Assembly: GCA_028571685.1 (NCBI GenBank)
Contig: CM053158.1
Span: 60,666,001-60,730,000, forward strand
Length of the DNA: 64,000 bases
Source of the DNA: Heterohyrax brucei
Taxonomy: Eukaryota; Chordata; Mammalia; Hyracoidea; Procaviidae
Direction of reading: 5' to 3'
Shown in pieces: positions 45,750-62,633 of the stretch. How positions within the stretch are numbered: position 1 is the stretch's first letter; each line of letters opens with the position of its first letter. A program made the translations under genes and the position numbers. Below the pieces are notes generated by a model, which was not told the origin of the DNA, did not search any database, and was given only the letters and a program-made list of their open reading frames with translations.

Positions 45750-45872
45750 TACGTATGTATGTCTGTATGGATATACATGTATGCTTATGAATATATATAC
45801 TAATATATAGATGCATGTGTGCATATATATTCATATATATGTATTTTTGTATGCATATACATACACACACAC
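45750..45872 (+). repeat. second TATG/TATA compound microsatellite
   Basis: Units of TATG, TATA and TACA ending in (AC)n about 300 bp upstream of the first TMEM176B coding exon. Confidence 0.85.
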
Positions 45873-46031
45873 TAAGTCACTAAAATAGTTCACATTCTTT
45901 CCTTTGTTCTCACCCTTGCCCCTCAACAAACTACTAGATCATTTTGTGAAGGGTCCCAAGAATGTACATGGTGAAACTGCTCTGGAGGGGACTCTGATTT
46001 GCACCCCAGATTAAGATCACTGTGAAGCTGA

Positions 46032-50863
<4,832 letters not shown>

Positions 50864-51101
50864 GCTGTGAAGACCTGCCTAGGCCCCTGAGTCTCCCTGT
50901 CATGAGAAGCCCAGGCCTTACGGGTGGACTGTCTTTCTCTCCCGGGGCCTCTCACTGGCCTGATCCTCACTCTGTGTTTCTCCCTTGGCCACTGTCCAGA
51001 CCTTCCTGCTTCATTCTTTCCTCACCACCCTCTTGCCCACTATCCCCACTCCAGTGTTCTCCATTCAGTGAATGTATATTGACTTGTTCTCCCTGACCCT
51101 G

Positions 51102-51107
51102 ATTAAA
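51102..51107 (+). terminator. TMEM176B poly(A) signal
   Basis: ATTAAA 239 nt after the stop codon, at a plausible distance for the short TMEM176B 3' UTR. A second ATTAAA at 51204-51209 is an alternative. Confidence 0.55.
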
Positions 51108-51203
51108 TAGAAAAACTAGGACAAGTCTTATACAGAAGGATGTGGTCTCCCTTTGTTTGTACATGTGGTATGCTGTAAGCAGCCTTTGTGCAACATGAAT
51201 GGA

Positions 51204-51209
51204 ATTAAA
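51204..51209 (+). terminator. alternative TMEM176B poly(A) signal
   Basis: ATTAAA about 100 nt after the first hexamer. The choice between them cannot be made from sequence alone. Confidence 0.35.
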
Positions 51210-51590
51210 TAAGAACTGATTCATCATGTTAGAATGAGGTCCCAAGCAGATTAAATTTAATTATGTCCTGCTCTGTAACACAGTGATCAACTTCCTTTTC
51301 ATGATTTTTCTTCCGTTTAATGTAAAATGAAAATAACTTTCATGCACCCAGAAAATTTTATGTACTAAGATAGTCTAAAATCATCTACAACTTTAACCTA
51401 TAGGCTTTAAAGAACTATGTGAAGTCATGAAACAAGATTTTTTTTTCTCCCTCCCTCCTCTCCATTCTTCCTTTTTGGTAATTAGTGCTGATTGTCTCTC
51501 TCCACACACACAAACACAAACTTATTATTCTTCACTTTCAATGTAAATTATGTATTTTTTTTAACTTTTCTTTATATATACATATGTGTG
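51210..51590. other. no gene seen
   Basis: AT-rich sequence downstream of the TMEM176B poly(A) signals, with a short (CA)n at about 51505. Confidence 0.45.
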
Positions 51591-51744
51591 TGAAAACACT
51601 GGTAGTATAGTGGTTAAGAACCATAGCTGCTGATCAAAAGGTCAGCAGTTTGAGTCCACCAGGCACTCATTGGAAACCCAGGTCCTATAGGTTCTCTATG
51701 AGTCGGAATCAACTCGACAGCAATGGGCTTGGTTTGGTTTTGCT
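51591..51744 (+). mobile_element. AfroSINE
   Basis: GAAAACACTGGTAGTATAGT head, GAATCAACTCGACAGCAATG tail. Followed at 51745-51803 by a second tail fragment (GTTGTGAGTTAGAATTGCC). Confidence 0.88.
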
Positions 51745-51803
51745 TACACATCTGTGTGGGGTAGTTGTGAGTTAGAATTGCCTCCATGGCAACAGGTTTA
51801 TAT
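51745..51803 (+). mobile_element. AfroSINE tail fragment
   Basis: Only the last about 59 bp of a SINE, directly after the previous copy. Confidence 0.55.
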
Positions 51804-51819
51804 ATATACAAATGTATGT

Positions 51820-52017
51820 TTATGCTGTTGCTACCTATTGTCAACTCAGGATGACCCCAGTGCGCAGAGTGGAAGTGCTCCAAAGAATCTTTAATGACGA
51901 CTTTTGGGAAGTACACTGGTACACCTCTCTTCCAACACCTTCTCTGGATAGGTTTGAACCACCCACCTTTTGGTTAGCAGATAAGTGCTTTACCATTTGT
52001 TTCACCCAGAGATGCCA
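51820..52017 (-). mobile_element. AfroSINE variant with insert, antisense
   Basis: TGCTGTTGCTACCTATTGTC on the left, GGTTTGAACCACCCACC and TTTGGTTAGCAGATAAGTGC on the right. About 200 bp because of an internal block. Confidence 0.7.
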
Positions 52018-52156
52018 TGTATATATATATAATTTCTGAATCACAAGAAAGATTATGGCCTGTAGAATGGTGAAGTAATTGTGATCCTGGCTTTGTGTGT
52101 GTGTGTGTGATTCAAACATAAAGAGAAATTTTTTATTTCCACTATCACTTCATGAA

Positions 52157-52308
52157 GGAAACCCTGGTAGTGTAGTGGGTTAAGTTAACAAAAAGGACAG
52201 CAGTTGAAATCCTCCAGGCAATCCTTGGAAACTCTATGGGGCAGTTCTGCTCTGACCTCTAGAGTTGCTATGAGTCAGATCTGACTTGATGGCAGTGGTG
52301 GATGGCTT
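52157..52308 (+). mobile_element. AfroSINE (deletion in head)
   Basis: GAAACCCTGGTAGTGTAGTG, a shortened middle, CAGTTGAAATCC and tail GACTTGATGGCAGTGG. Confidence 0.85.
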
Positions 52309-52436
52309 TATGAAATTTCTGTGAGGTAGATTTTATTAACTCCACAGGGGAATAAGTTATGCGGAACAGGTACAGAGCATCAAAACTAGGACATGGCTTC
52401 CACACTTGGGAGTTTCAGAGTGGAGTGAGAAAACTT

Positions 52437-52612
52437 AAAAACAAAACAAACAAAAAACAAACCCCACATCTGTTGCTGTCGATTCCAACTCACGATAACC
52501 CTATAGGACAGAGTAGAACTGCCCCATAGTGTTTCCAAGGAGTAGCTGGAGGATTTGAACTGCTAATCTTTTGGTTAGCAACTGAGCTCTTAATTACTGC
52601 TCCATCTGGGAT
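52437..52612 (-). mobile_element. AfroSINE, antisense
   Basis: A-rich start, GTTGCTGTCGATTCCAACTC tail, CTGCCCCATAGTGTTTCC, and head ending CTCCATCTGGG. Confidence 0.88.
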
Positions 52613-52795
52613 TCAGAAATAAGCTTGTATAATAAAACATCTTAGAAGAGACAGAGTATGGACAGAGTCAGCAAGTAGATTATAGGAGTCAGTAGATTAC
52701 AGCTGAGAGAGGGTCTAATCCAGCCTGCCATGCCCATTTGTTCACTCACTGTCTGGTGGCTGCTATTGAATTACAAAGGTAGAGTGGAGTCGTCT

Positions 52796-52988
52796 TAAAA
52801 ACACCCGTACTGTCAAGTTGGTTCTGACTTCAGCAATCGTGTAGGGCAGAGTAAAACTCCCCGTAGGGTTCTCAATGCTGTACATCTCTAAGGAAGCAGA
52901 CTGCCGCATCTCTCTCCTGGACAGCCACCGGTAGTTTTGAACTGCTGAACTTTCAGTTATCAGCCAAGTGTCACCAGTTCTCCTTGGA
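52796..52988 (-). mobile_element. AfroSINE variant with insert, antisense
   Basis: GTACTGTCAAGTTGGTTCTG tail, internal GAAGCAGACTGCCGCATC block, and AACTTTCAGTTATCAGCC head. Confidence 0.75.
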
Positions 52989-53904
52989 GTAGTCTTAACA
53001 CAGGCCAAATGACGCATGAAATAAAAAATATTTACTTCCTTTTACAGGAAGCATTTGCTCGGCCCTTGTCTGGGAGATTCCAGTGGAGGAGTGGTTCTAT
53101 TGAGTGGCAACTGCAGGGCACATGACACTGCAGAACCCCTGCACAGAGGAGCCAACCAGGGACATGAGTGGCACACGTGAGGGACATGGGTAGGTTTGAT
53201 GAGCAGGGCACTATAAGCTGAAGGAGCAACTGTAACATATTCTGTAGCATATTCAGAACACAGAAGCTTGAACCCTGGTGGTATGTTTTAGGAACTGCCA
53301 GACCCTCCAAAGCAGTGTTGTGGGTGAAGCTGGGGCAGCAGGAAAGCAAGACAATGGAAAAGACTAGAGAAGAGGTAAGGCATGACAGGGGGAACTTACA
53401 CATCACACCAACGAATTGGAACTTCTGAAGCAGGTGTCGAACCACTGATTGGTTCTAACAGAAGGGACCCTGAATCAGATTTCTTATTCTTATTTTTTGT
53501 AGACTGCAAAACACATTTAATGGTTAAAAACATAATCATACATGGAAACTATGAACTGTGAACATTTTGTAGAATGTTACTTCTTTTCAGGTCAGGCCCA
53601 AGCTCCTGTAATGCTAAAATGCTCATTTTCTTAAGCCTAATTGGTTTTCTTACACTCTAGACTCTAGAGCCCACAAACCAAATCAATCAGAAAATCTCAA
53701 ACCCAGAAGCACTGTCAATACTCCCTTTTCCCTCCATAAGAGATGTTCAAGTCAAGGACATTCAGAAGTTCGTGATCTTAACCACTGTGCCACCCCTACA
53801 GTGGAGACATGAACCACATCTCATTCTCCACTCAACAGGCTAATGCCCAGAAGTCAGGTTGGGTTGAAGCGAGACATATACAGGTGCAGGCTCCAGGGAA
53901 AGCT
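52989..53904. other. no gene seen
   Basis: A 137-codon minus-strand open frame (53032-53445) has no recognised pattern, although it has two hydrophobic stretches. No splice or promoter evidence; not called. Confidence 0.4.
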
Positions 53905-54732
53905 TACAGGTAATCCCCAATTTACAACATGGTTCCATTTTAGTGATTCTGTTCTGAGTCACTTCTTTTGTAAGTCAAATGTCTTGTTTTCTTCTAACTC
54001 ACCTTTATTATTGAGTCAGATTTGACTTGACGGCACTTGGTTTGGCTGGCTTATTATCAGTATCTCTACGAATCTCATCTTTGAGTATCTGTGAATGAAT
54101 ATCAAAGAATGATAGCATCAACAAATTATGTGCTGCAACACTGCATGTACTGCACATTACTAACTATATGAAGTACCACACCCCCTCAGCCAAAACAAAA
54201 AAACATGGTAGTAAGCACAGTTCATCATAATTCAAATACATTGTAAATCAGGGACTCTTGAATTCACTGAGAAGTGTTTATTGCTGTCTGTCCATGGGTT
54301 TCTTGTGCTTCTACAGGACCTACAAATGGGATACTGACTGCCCTTTTGTCTCAGGCTATTTTTTCAATGATGTTTGTATGTCTTAGTGAACAACCTTGGA
54401 ATACATAGTACCTTCCTCTGTAGTAAGGTACAGGCATGCTCAGTGTCTAAAGTTCTTGGGCTCCTTAAGCTCAGCGTTCCTCTCCTGCAATGCCACCTGA
54501 TGTGTGTACAGTATCAGCTAGCCCTCTTTTTGTGTTCACTCATGGAAACTGTGGCTCAGGGAACGAGTGCAAAAATGCTGATATTCTAGCTACTGTTATT
54601 GCTGTGAATGACAAATTTTTCCTTTTCTATGACTCCCTCCAGGACTCCAGCCTCCAGTAAATTGTGACAGGATAACTTATTAGCCTTCAAGTAGGACAAA
54701 TCTTGGACATGTCACTGCTCTTAACCATCATG
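53905..54732. repeat. unclassified repeat-like block and unassigned sequence
   Basis: The start resembles 45483-45749. The remainder to 54732 is unassigned, with no gene signal. A 39-bp insertion is at 54012. Confidence 0.35.
54012..54050 (+). mobile_element. 39-bp AfroSINE/RTE 3' terminus with own duplication
   Basis: TGAGTCAGATTTGACTTGAC plus CGGCACTTGG and the end. Flanked by TTATTAT at 54005-54011 and 54051-54057. Confidence 0.75.
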
Positions 54733-54734
54733 GA

Positions 54735-56738
54735 TGACATTAGGTGTCATTGATTCAGTTCCAACTTACAGCAACTCAATGTACATCAGTACAAAACACT
54801 GCCCAGTCCTGCACCATCCTCACAAATGGTCGTCAAGCTCAAGCCTATTGGTGTAGCCACTGTGTAAGTCCATCCCATTGAAGATCCTCCTCTTTTTCAA
54901 TGACTATCTACTTTACCAACAATTATGTCCTTTTCCAGGGACTGGTCCCTAATATGACATATCCAAAGTACATGAGATGAAGTCTTGCCATCCTTACTTC
55001 CAAGGAGAACCTGGCTATACTTCTTCCAAAAAAAGATCGGTTTACTCTTCTAGAAGTCCACATGTTACAGTATTCAGTATTGGTCACCAACACCACAATT
55101 CAAAGGCATCAATTCTTCTTCTTCGATCTTCTTTTTTAATAGTCCAGCTTTTATGTGCATACGAGGTAATCAAAAACACCATGGCTTGGGTCAGGCAAAT
55201 CTTAGTTCTTAAGATGACTCTCTTTTTTAACACTTTAAAGAGGTCCTTTTCAGCAGATTTGCCCAGTGCAACACATTCTTTGATTTCTTGACTGCTACTT
55301 CCATGGGCATTGATTGTGGGTCCAAGTAGAGTGAAATCCTTGACAACTTCAGTCTTTCGTCCATTTATCATGATGTTGCATATCCACTCAGTTACAAGGA
55401 TTTTTGTTTTCTTTATGTTGAGGTATAATATATACAGATGGCTACAGTCTTTGGTCTTCACCAGTAAAGTACTTAAAGTCCTCTTTCAGCAAGCAAGGTT
55501 GTGTTGTGTGCATAATGCTGGTTGTTAGTCAGTCTTCCTCCAATTCTGGTGCTACATCCCTCATATAGTCTAGTTTCTCAGATTACTCGCTTATCACACA
55601 GATTAAATAAGTATGGTGAAAAGATACAATGTTGACACACACCTTTCTTGACTCTAAACCATGCAGTGTCTCTTGCTCTTTCTGAGCAACTGCCTCTCAG
55701 TCTATCTACAATTTCCTCAGGAGCACAATTAAGTATTCGGGAATTCTCATTCTTTACAATATATTATCTGTAATTCATTATAATCCACATAGTCAAATTC
55801 CTTTGCATAGTCAATAAAATGCAGGTAAACATCTTTCTGGTATTCTCTACTTTCAGTCAACATCCATCTAACGCCAGCAATGATTTCCCTCATTCTATGT
55901 CTTCTCCTTACCTCAGCCTGAGTTTCTGTTTCTGCATGATCTTCAGAAAAATTGTACTTACACATGATACTAATGACATTGTTTGATAATTTCTATTATC
56001 TATTGGATCACCTTTCTTTGGAATTGGCATAAATATGGATTTTTTTCTTAGCTGGTTGGCCAGATAGCTGTCTCCTAAAGTTCTTAGCATAGATGAGTGA
56101 GCACCTCCAGAACTTGCATCTGTTTGTTGAATCCTTTCAATTGGTACTCTGTCCATCCTTGAAGCCTTGTTTTTCACCAATGCCTTCAATGCAGCTGGGA
56201 CTTCTTCCTTTAGAACAGGAGATTCTTGATAACATGCTACTTCTTGACATGGCTGAACACTTACCAATTCTTTTTGATATAGAAATTCTGCGTGTCCCTC
56301 CCACATTCTTCAGATGCTTCCTATGTTATTCAATATTTTCCCCATAGAACACCTCAATATTGCAACTCCAGGCTTGAACTTTTTTCAGTTGTTTTAGCTT
56401 AAGAAATGTCAAGTGTGTTCTTACTTTTTGGTTTTCTTACTTCTTGTCTTTGCATATTTCATTTTAATACCTTGTCTTTGAAAGCTGCCCTTTGAAATCT
56501 TCTGGTCAGCTCTTTTTACTTCATCATTTCTTTCATTCACTTTTGCTACTCTACATTTAGTGGAAAGTTTCAGATACTCTTCTGACATCCATTTTGTCTT
56601 TTCTTTCCTTCTTGTCTCATTTTTGTCACATATGATGGCCTCGATGTCATTCCATTAATTGTCAGGTCTTCAGGCTTTAGTGTTCATAAGATCAAATCTA
56701 TTCTTGAAATAGTCTCTAAACTTAAGTGACATATACTT
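54735..56738 (-). mobile_element. RTE-type LINE, antisense, 5' truncated
   Basis: Minus-strand order: linker (about 56738), RT (56000-56250), then the C-terminal part with frames at 55084-55461 to the 3' tail at 54735 (antisense of the TTAGGTG... end). Frames are broken. Confidence 0.85.
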
Positions 56739-59700
56739 AAGGTGGCAGAGTTCCGGGCTGATAGCATTGACTGGGTATCCTAGCTGGGGGGAGACTCTTC
56801 TGCCCTGTGGAGTTCTGGGCATATTGTGTTGATTGGGCAATCTTAGCTGATAGGAGGAGAAAAGATAGAGTGAGAAACCTCCACTTGTCTGTCAGTGGAG
56901 GCTTGCTTCTTGCCATGTTGCTGGGAGCTATGCCACTGATATTTAGATACCAGCATGGGTCACCCATGGTAGACAGTTTCAGCTGAGTTTTCAGACTAAG
57001 ACAGGATAGGAAGAAGGACCTGGCAGTCTACTTCTGAAAAGAAATAGTCTGAGAAAACATTATGAATAGCGTTAGAACAATGTCAGATATAGTGCCAAAA
57101 AATGAGACCCCAGGTTGAAAGGCACTCAGAAGATGAGTGGGGAAGAGCTGCCTACTCAAAGTAGAGTCAACCTTAATGACATGGATGGAGTAAGACCTCC
57201 AGGATCTTCATTTGCTGATGTGGCATGACTCAAAATGAGAAGAAACAGCTGCAAACAGACATTAATAATCGGAACATGGAATGTACAAAATATGAAACTA
57301 GGAAAACTGTAAATTTTCAAAAATGAAATGAAACACATAAATATTGATGTCCTAGGCATTAGTGAGCTGAAATGCACTGGTTTTGGCCATTTTGAATCTA
57401 ACAATCATACAATCTACTATGATGGGAATGAAAACTTGAAGAGGAACACTGTTATGTTCATCATCCGCAAGAACATTTCGAGATCTGTCCTAAAGTATAA
57501 TGCTGTCAGTGATAGGAAAATACCCATATTCCTACAAAAAGGCCAGTTAATAAGACTGTTACTCAGATTTACTCACCAATCACTAAGGCCAAAGATGAAG
57601 AGATTGAAGATTTTTACCAGCTTCTGCAGTGTGATCATGATGCATTGATAATTACTGGTGACTGGAATGCAAAAGCTGGAAACAAAGAAAGAAGATCGGT
57701 AGTTGGGAAATGTGGCCTTGGTGATAGAAATAATGCTGGAGATCGCATGATAGAATTTTGCAAGACTAATGCCTTCTTCATTTCAAATACCTTTTAAACC
57801 GACACAAACCGTGACTGTACACATGGACCTCACCAGAAGGAATACACAGGAACCAACTCAACTGCATCTGTAGAAGAAGACTATGGAAAAGTTTCATGTC
57901 AGCAGTCAGAACAACACTAAGTGCTGACTATGACATAGATCATCAATTGCTCATAGGCAGATTCATATTGAAACTGAAGAAAATTAAAATAAGTTCACAA
58001 GAGCCAAAGTATGACCTTAAGTATATTGCTCCTGGGTTTAAAGACCATCTGAAGAACAGATGTGATGTGTTGATCACTATTGACCAAAGACCAGATGAAT
58101 TGTGGAATAACATCAAAGACATCATCCATGAAGAGAGCAATAGGTCATTAATAAGGCAGGAAATAAAGAAAAGACCAAATTGGATGCCAGAAGAGACTCT
58201 GAAACTTGTTCTGTCAAGCAGCTAAAGCAGAAGGAAGGTATGGCAAAGTAAACAGTTAAGTAAAAGACCTAAGCAGAAGATTTCACAGGGCAGTTCAAGA
58301 AGACAAAATAATGACATGTACAAAGAGCTGGAAATGGAAAGCCAGAAGGGCAGAACACATTCTGCATTTCTCAAGCTGAAAGAACTGAAGAAAGAATTCA
58401 AGCCTCAAGTTGCAACAGTGAAGAATTCTACAGAGAAACTACTAAAAAAACGCAGGGACCACCAAAACAAAATGGAAGGAATACACAGGGTTATTATACC
58501 GGAAAGAACTGGTCTATGTTCATCTATTTGAAGAGGTAGCATATGACCAGGAACTGATGGTTATGAACGAAGAAGTCAAAGCTGCACTGAAGGCACTGGC
58601 AAAAAACAAGGCTCCAGGAATTGATGGAATATCAACTGAGATATTTCTACAAACAGATTCAGTGCTGAAAGTTCTCACTAGTCTATGCCAAGAAATTTGC
58701 AGGACAACTACCTGGCCAACTGACTGGAAGAGCTTCATATTTATACCCATTCCAAAGAAAGTGATCTAGCCAAATGTGGAAATTACTGAACAATATTATT
58801 AATATTGCACGCAAGTAAAATTTTGCTGAAGATCATTCAAAAACAACCGCAACAGTATATTGACAAGGAACTGCCAGAACTTCAAGCTGGATTCAGAAGA
58901 GGATGTGGAACCCAGGATATCATTGCTGATGTCAGATGGATCTTGGCTGAAAGCAGAGAATACCAAAATAAGTTTATTTGTGTTTCACTGGCAGTGCAAA
59001 GGCATTCAACTGTGTAGATCATAATAAATTATGGCTAACGTTGCAGATAATGGGAATTCCAGAACATTTATTTGTGCTATCAAGGAATTTGTCTATGGAT
59101 CAAGAGGCAGTTGTGTGAACAGAACAAGGGGACACTACATTGTTTAAAGTCAGGAAAGGTGTGCATTAGGGTTGTATCTTTTACTGTATCTTTTCTATGT
59201 ATGCTGAGCAAATAATCCAAGAAGTTGGATTATACAAAGAAGAACAAGGCATCAGGATTGGAGGAAGACTCATTAACTACCTGTGTTAGGCAGATGACAC
59301 CAACCTACTTGCTGGAAATGAAGAAGATTTGAAATACTTATTGATGAAGGTCAAAGACCACAGCCTTCAGTATGGATTACACCTCAACATGAAGAACACA
59401 AAAATCCTCACAATTGGACCAGTAAGCAACATCGTCATAAGTGGAGAAAGGATTGAGGTTGTCAAAGATTTCATTTTAATTGGCTCCACAGTCAATGTCC
59501 ACGGAAGCAGCAGTCAAGAAATCAAAAGACATATTGCACTGGGAAAATCTAATGCAAAGGATCTCTTTAAATTATTGAAAAGTAAAGATGTCACCTTCAA
59601 GACTAAAATGCACCTGACCCAAGCCATGATATTTTCAGTCACATCATATGCATACAAAAGCTGGACAATGAGCAAAGAAGACAGAAGAAGAATTGATGCC

Positions 59701-60045
59701 TTTGAATTGTGGTGTTGGAGAAGAATGTTGAATGCATTATGGACTGCCAAAAGAACAATGAGGTCTGTTCTGGAAGAAGTGCAATCAGAGCGTTCCTTGA
59801 AAGCAAAGATGGCAAGAGTGTGTCTTACATCCTTTGGACATGTTGTCAGGAAGGATCAGTCCCTGGAGAAGGACATCATGTTTGGTGGAGTGGAGGGTCA
59901 GCAAAAAACAGGAAGATCGTCAATGTGTTAGACTGACACAGTGGTTGCAACAGTTGGCTTAAGTATAAAAATGATTGTGGACATGGTGCAAAACCAGGCA
60001 GTGTTTTGTTCTGTTCTGACTCGACAGCATCTAATAGCAATGCTT
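56739..60045 (+). mobile_element. near full-length RTE-type LINE
   Basis: 5' UTR (56739-57230), AP-like endonuclease region (about 57270-58000; readable GTWNVQNMKLGK-like start and GDWNAKAG-like motif), linker (58000-58500), RT (58557-59300, with ALKALAKNKAPGIDGI and a degenerate active-site block ADDTNLLAGNEED near 59290) and a 200-codon C-terminal frame (59329-59931). The 3' end is shortened. Stops and frameshifts throughout, so it is dead, but it is the best reference for the other RTE pieces here. Confidence 0.88.
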
Positions 60046-60527
60046 CAGGTTGTACTTTGACTCCTGTGAACTTGTTCTTTTTCTTCAGCCTCCACTTGAA
60101 CTTGCAATGTTAGCAACTGATCTGTTCTGCAGTCAGCCCCCAGCCTTGTTCTGACTTACGATATTGAGCTTCTCCATTGTCTCTTTCTATAGATGTAGTT
60201 GTTTTGATTCCTGTGTATTCCATCTGGTGAGGTCCATGTGTGAGATCACTGTTTATGTTTTTTAAAAAGTGATATTTGCAGTGAAGAAGTCATTGAAGAT
60301 CTGTTGTCAAGGCCATATTTTCTAACCACTGATCTTTCTTCTTTGTCTCTGACATTTGCATTCCAATTGCCAGAAATTATCAGTGCATCTTGTTTGCATG
60401 TTTGATCAATTTCAGAATGTAGAAGTTGGTAAAAGTCTTTAGCTTCTTCCTCTTTGGCCTTAGTGGTTGGTATGTAAATTTGAATCGTGTCATATTAACT
60501 GGTCTTCCTTGTAAGCATGTGGTTTTT

Positions 60528-61958
60528 TATTTTATTTTATTTTATTTAACATGACTGAGTGAAAATGTACCTTCACGTATAAATTTGCAGCTTCCACTGC
60601 TCTCCCTGTCCGGTGACAGCACACTATTCCTCTCTGCTCCACACATGTCTCATCCTCCCAACAGCCTCCTTTCCCCTCCTCTCCACCCACTCTCCTTCCT
60701 CCAGCCACAGGTCAACAGGATGATATCCTATAGATGTATAGAACCATAAAGTGCATCCAATATATGGTCACTCTGCATTGCCAAGTCCAATCCATTCCTG
60801 TCCAAAGAGTGGATCTTTGTTATAATTTATGGGTAAGGGCAGCATCAGGGCCAGGGGGCATGCTCTCAGGGGAACCCTGAAACCGCTGGACCATCAGTTG
60901 AGGTCTTTTAGTGGAGATCTCAGGAGGCACCTCTTTTTATTCTTGTGTTGCCAGTGAGACTCCTCTCTGTGAGCTCCATCGTGGCTATCACTGGTGGTGG
61001 CCGGGCACCATCTGGTTCTTTCGGTCCCAAGTCGATGTAGGCACCCACTCTTGTGGGTCTCTCTGTCTTCTAGGTTGTCTTTACTGCATGTCATTTTGGT
61101 CCTCGGTGAGCATCCGTTCCTGCTGAGTTTGAACCATTTGTTTTGTCTTTGGATGGCAGCTTGGCAGCTTTTAAGACCCCAGACGCCACTTGCCCATGTG
61201 GGCTGCAGAGAGCTCTCTTAGCAAAATGCTAGTTGTGCCAATTGGCCTCAATTTCGCCTAAGAGCGTGGTCCCCTGCCCCCTGCCCCAGCTACTCTATCC
61301 TTGCAATATTGGGTTAAGATGGAAGGAGTACTCAAGTTATGCTGAAGTCCACTTAATGTTGTTCTTGTTCCTAATGTGTGCTATCACTGCTTTCTCCCAA
61401 CCAGATTTCTAGCAACTATATAAACTAAACCCTCTCCTCCCTCACCCCCTCTCCCTCCCTTCATTTGCAGCTGTCAGAGAGTCTTTTCTTCTATACACAA
61501 GTCTGTTTTTGATATCTTATGGTAGAGGTCTCATACAATATTTGTCCTTTTGTCGCTGACTACTTTCACTCAACATAGTGTCTTCCAGTTGAAACCAGGT
61601 TAGGAGATGTTTCCTGGAATCATCGTTATTCTTTATCATTGCATAGTGCTCCATTGAGTGTATGTACCATAGTTTGCCTATCCATTCTCCTGTTGTTGGG
61701 CACCTGGGTTGATTCCATCTTTTTGCTATCATGGACTGTGCTGTGGTAAACATTCTTGTGCATGTGTCTGTTGGTGTGAAAGGCCTTGATTCTGTAGGAT
61801 ATATTCCAAGTAGGGGAATTACTGGGTCAAACTGTATATCAATATCCATTTTTTTAAGGAAGTGCCAGATTGCTTTCCAAAGAGGCTGGGCCATTTTGCA
61901 ACCCCAACAACAGTGTAGGAGGGTTCCACTTTCTCCACAGCCTCTCCAGCATTTGTTG
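60528..61958 (-). mobile_element. young L1 3' end, antisense
   Basis: 1.43 kb flanked by AAGCATGTGGTTTTT at 60513-60527 and 61959-61973, a perfect 15-bp target-site duplication. The left end is TTTTATTTTATTTTATTT. Highly similar to 32926-34390 of the other antisense L1, including the C-terminal ORF2 frame (61517-61993 overlaps it). Confidence 0.93.
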
Positions 61959-62138
61959 AAGCATGTGGTTTTTAATCCTCTCACTAGTGGCATTGTTCTT
62001 CCAGGTAGATCTTGAAATGTTCTTTTTCATGATGAATGGGATACATATACTCTTCAAATTGTCATTCCAGGCATAGTAGATCATATGATTATCTGATTCC
62101 AAACGGCCAATACCAGTCCATTTCAGCTCATTTATGCT

Positions 62139-62633
62139 TCTTGTTGTTATTAGGTGACATTGAGTCAGTTCCAACTCATAGCAACCCTAGGCACAACAGA
62201 ATGAAACACTGCCCAGTCTTACGCCATGTCCACAATCATTTTTATGTTTAAACTGATTGTTGCAGCTCCTGTGTCAATTCTTCTCATTGAAGGTCTTCCT
62301 CTTTTTTGCTGACCCTCCACTCTAAGAAACATGATGTCCTTCTCCAGGGACTAATCCTTCCTGACAACATTTCCAAAGAATGTAAGACACAGTCTTGCCA
62401 TCTTTGCTTTCAAGGAGCACTCTGATTGCACCTCTTCCAGAACAGATGTGTTTGTTCTTTTAGCGGTCCACAGTACATTCAACACTTTTCTCTAACATCA
62501 CAATTCAAAGGCATCAATTCTTCTGTCTTCTTTATTCATTGTCCAGCTTTCGCAAGTATATGATGCCATTGAAAATACCATGGCTTGGGTCAGGCGCACT
62601 TTAGTCTTCAGGGTGACATCTTTTCTTTTCACA
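62139..62633 (-). mobile_element. RTE 3' fragment nested in another RTE
   Basis: Starts TTCTTGTTGTTATTAGGTG (antisense tail) and ends in GACATCTTTTCTTTTCACATG. Host sequence reads TTTATGC before and GAATGCCTAGG after, so the host interval is continuous without it. Confidence 0.82.

Noticed and set aside
53032-53445. 137-codon minus-strand open frame with hydrophobic stretches
   Set aside because: No recognisable motif, no neighbouring exons, and the region is SINE-rich; chance is more likely.
59329-59931. 200-codon plus-strand open frame
   Set aside because: C-terminal region of an RTE LINE; upstream reverse-transcriptase frames are broken.
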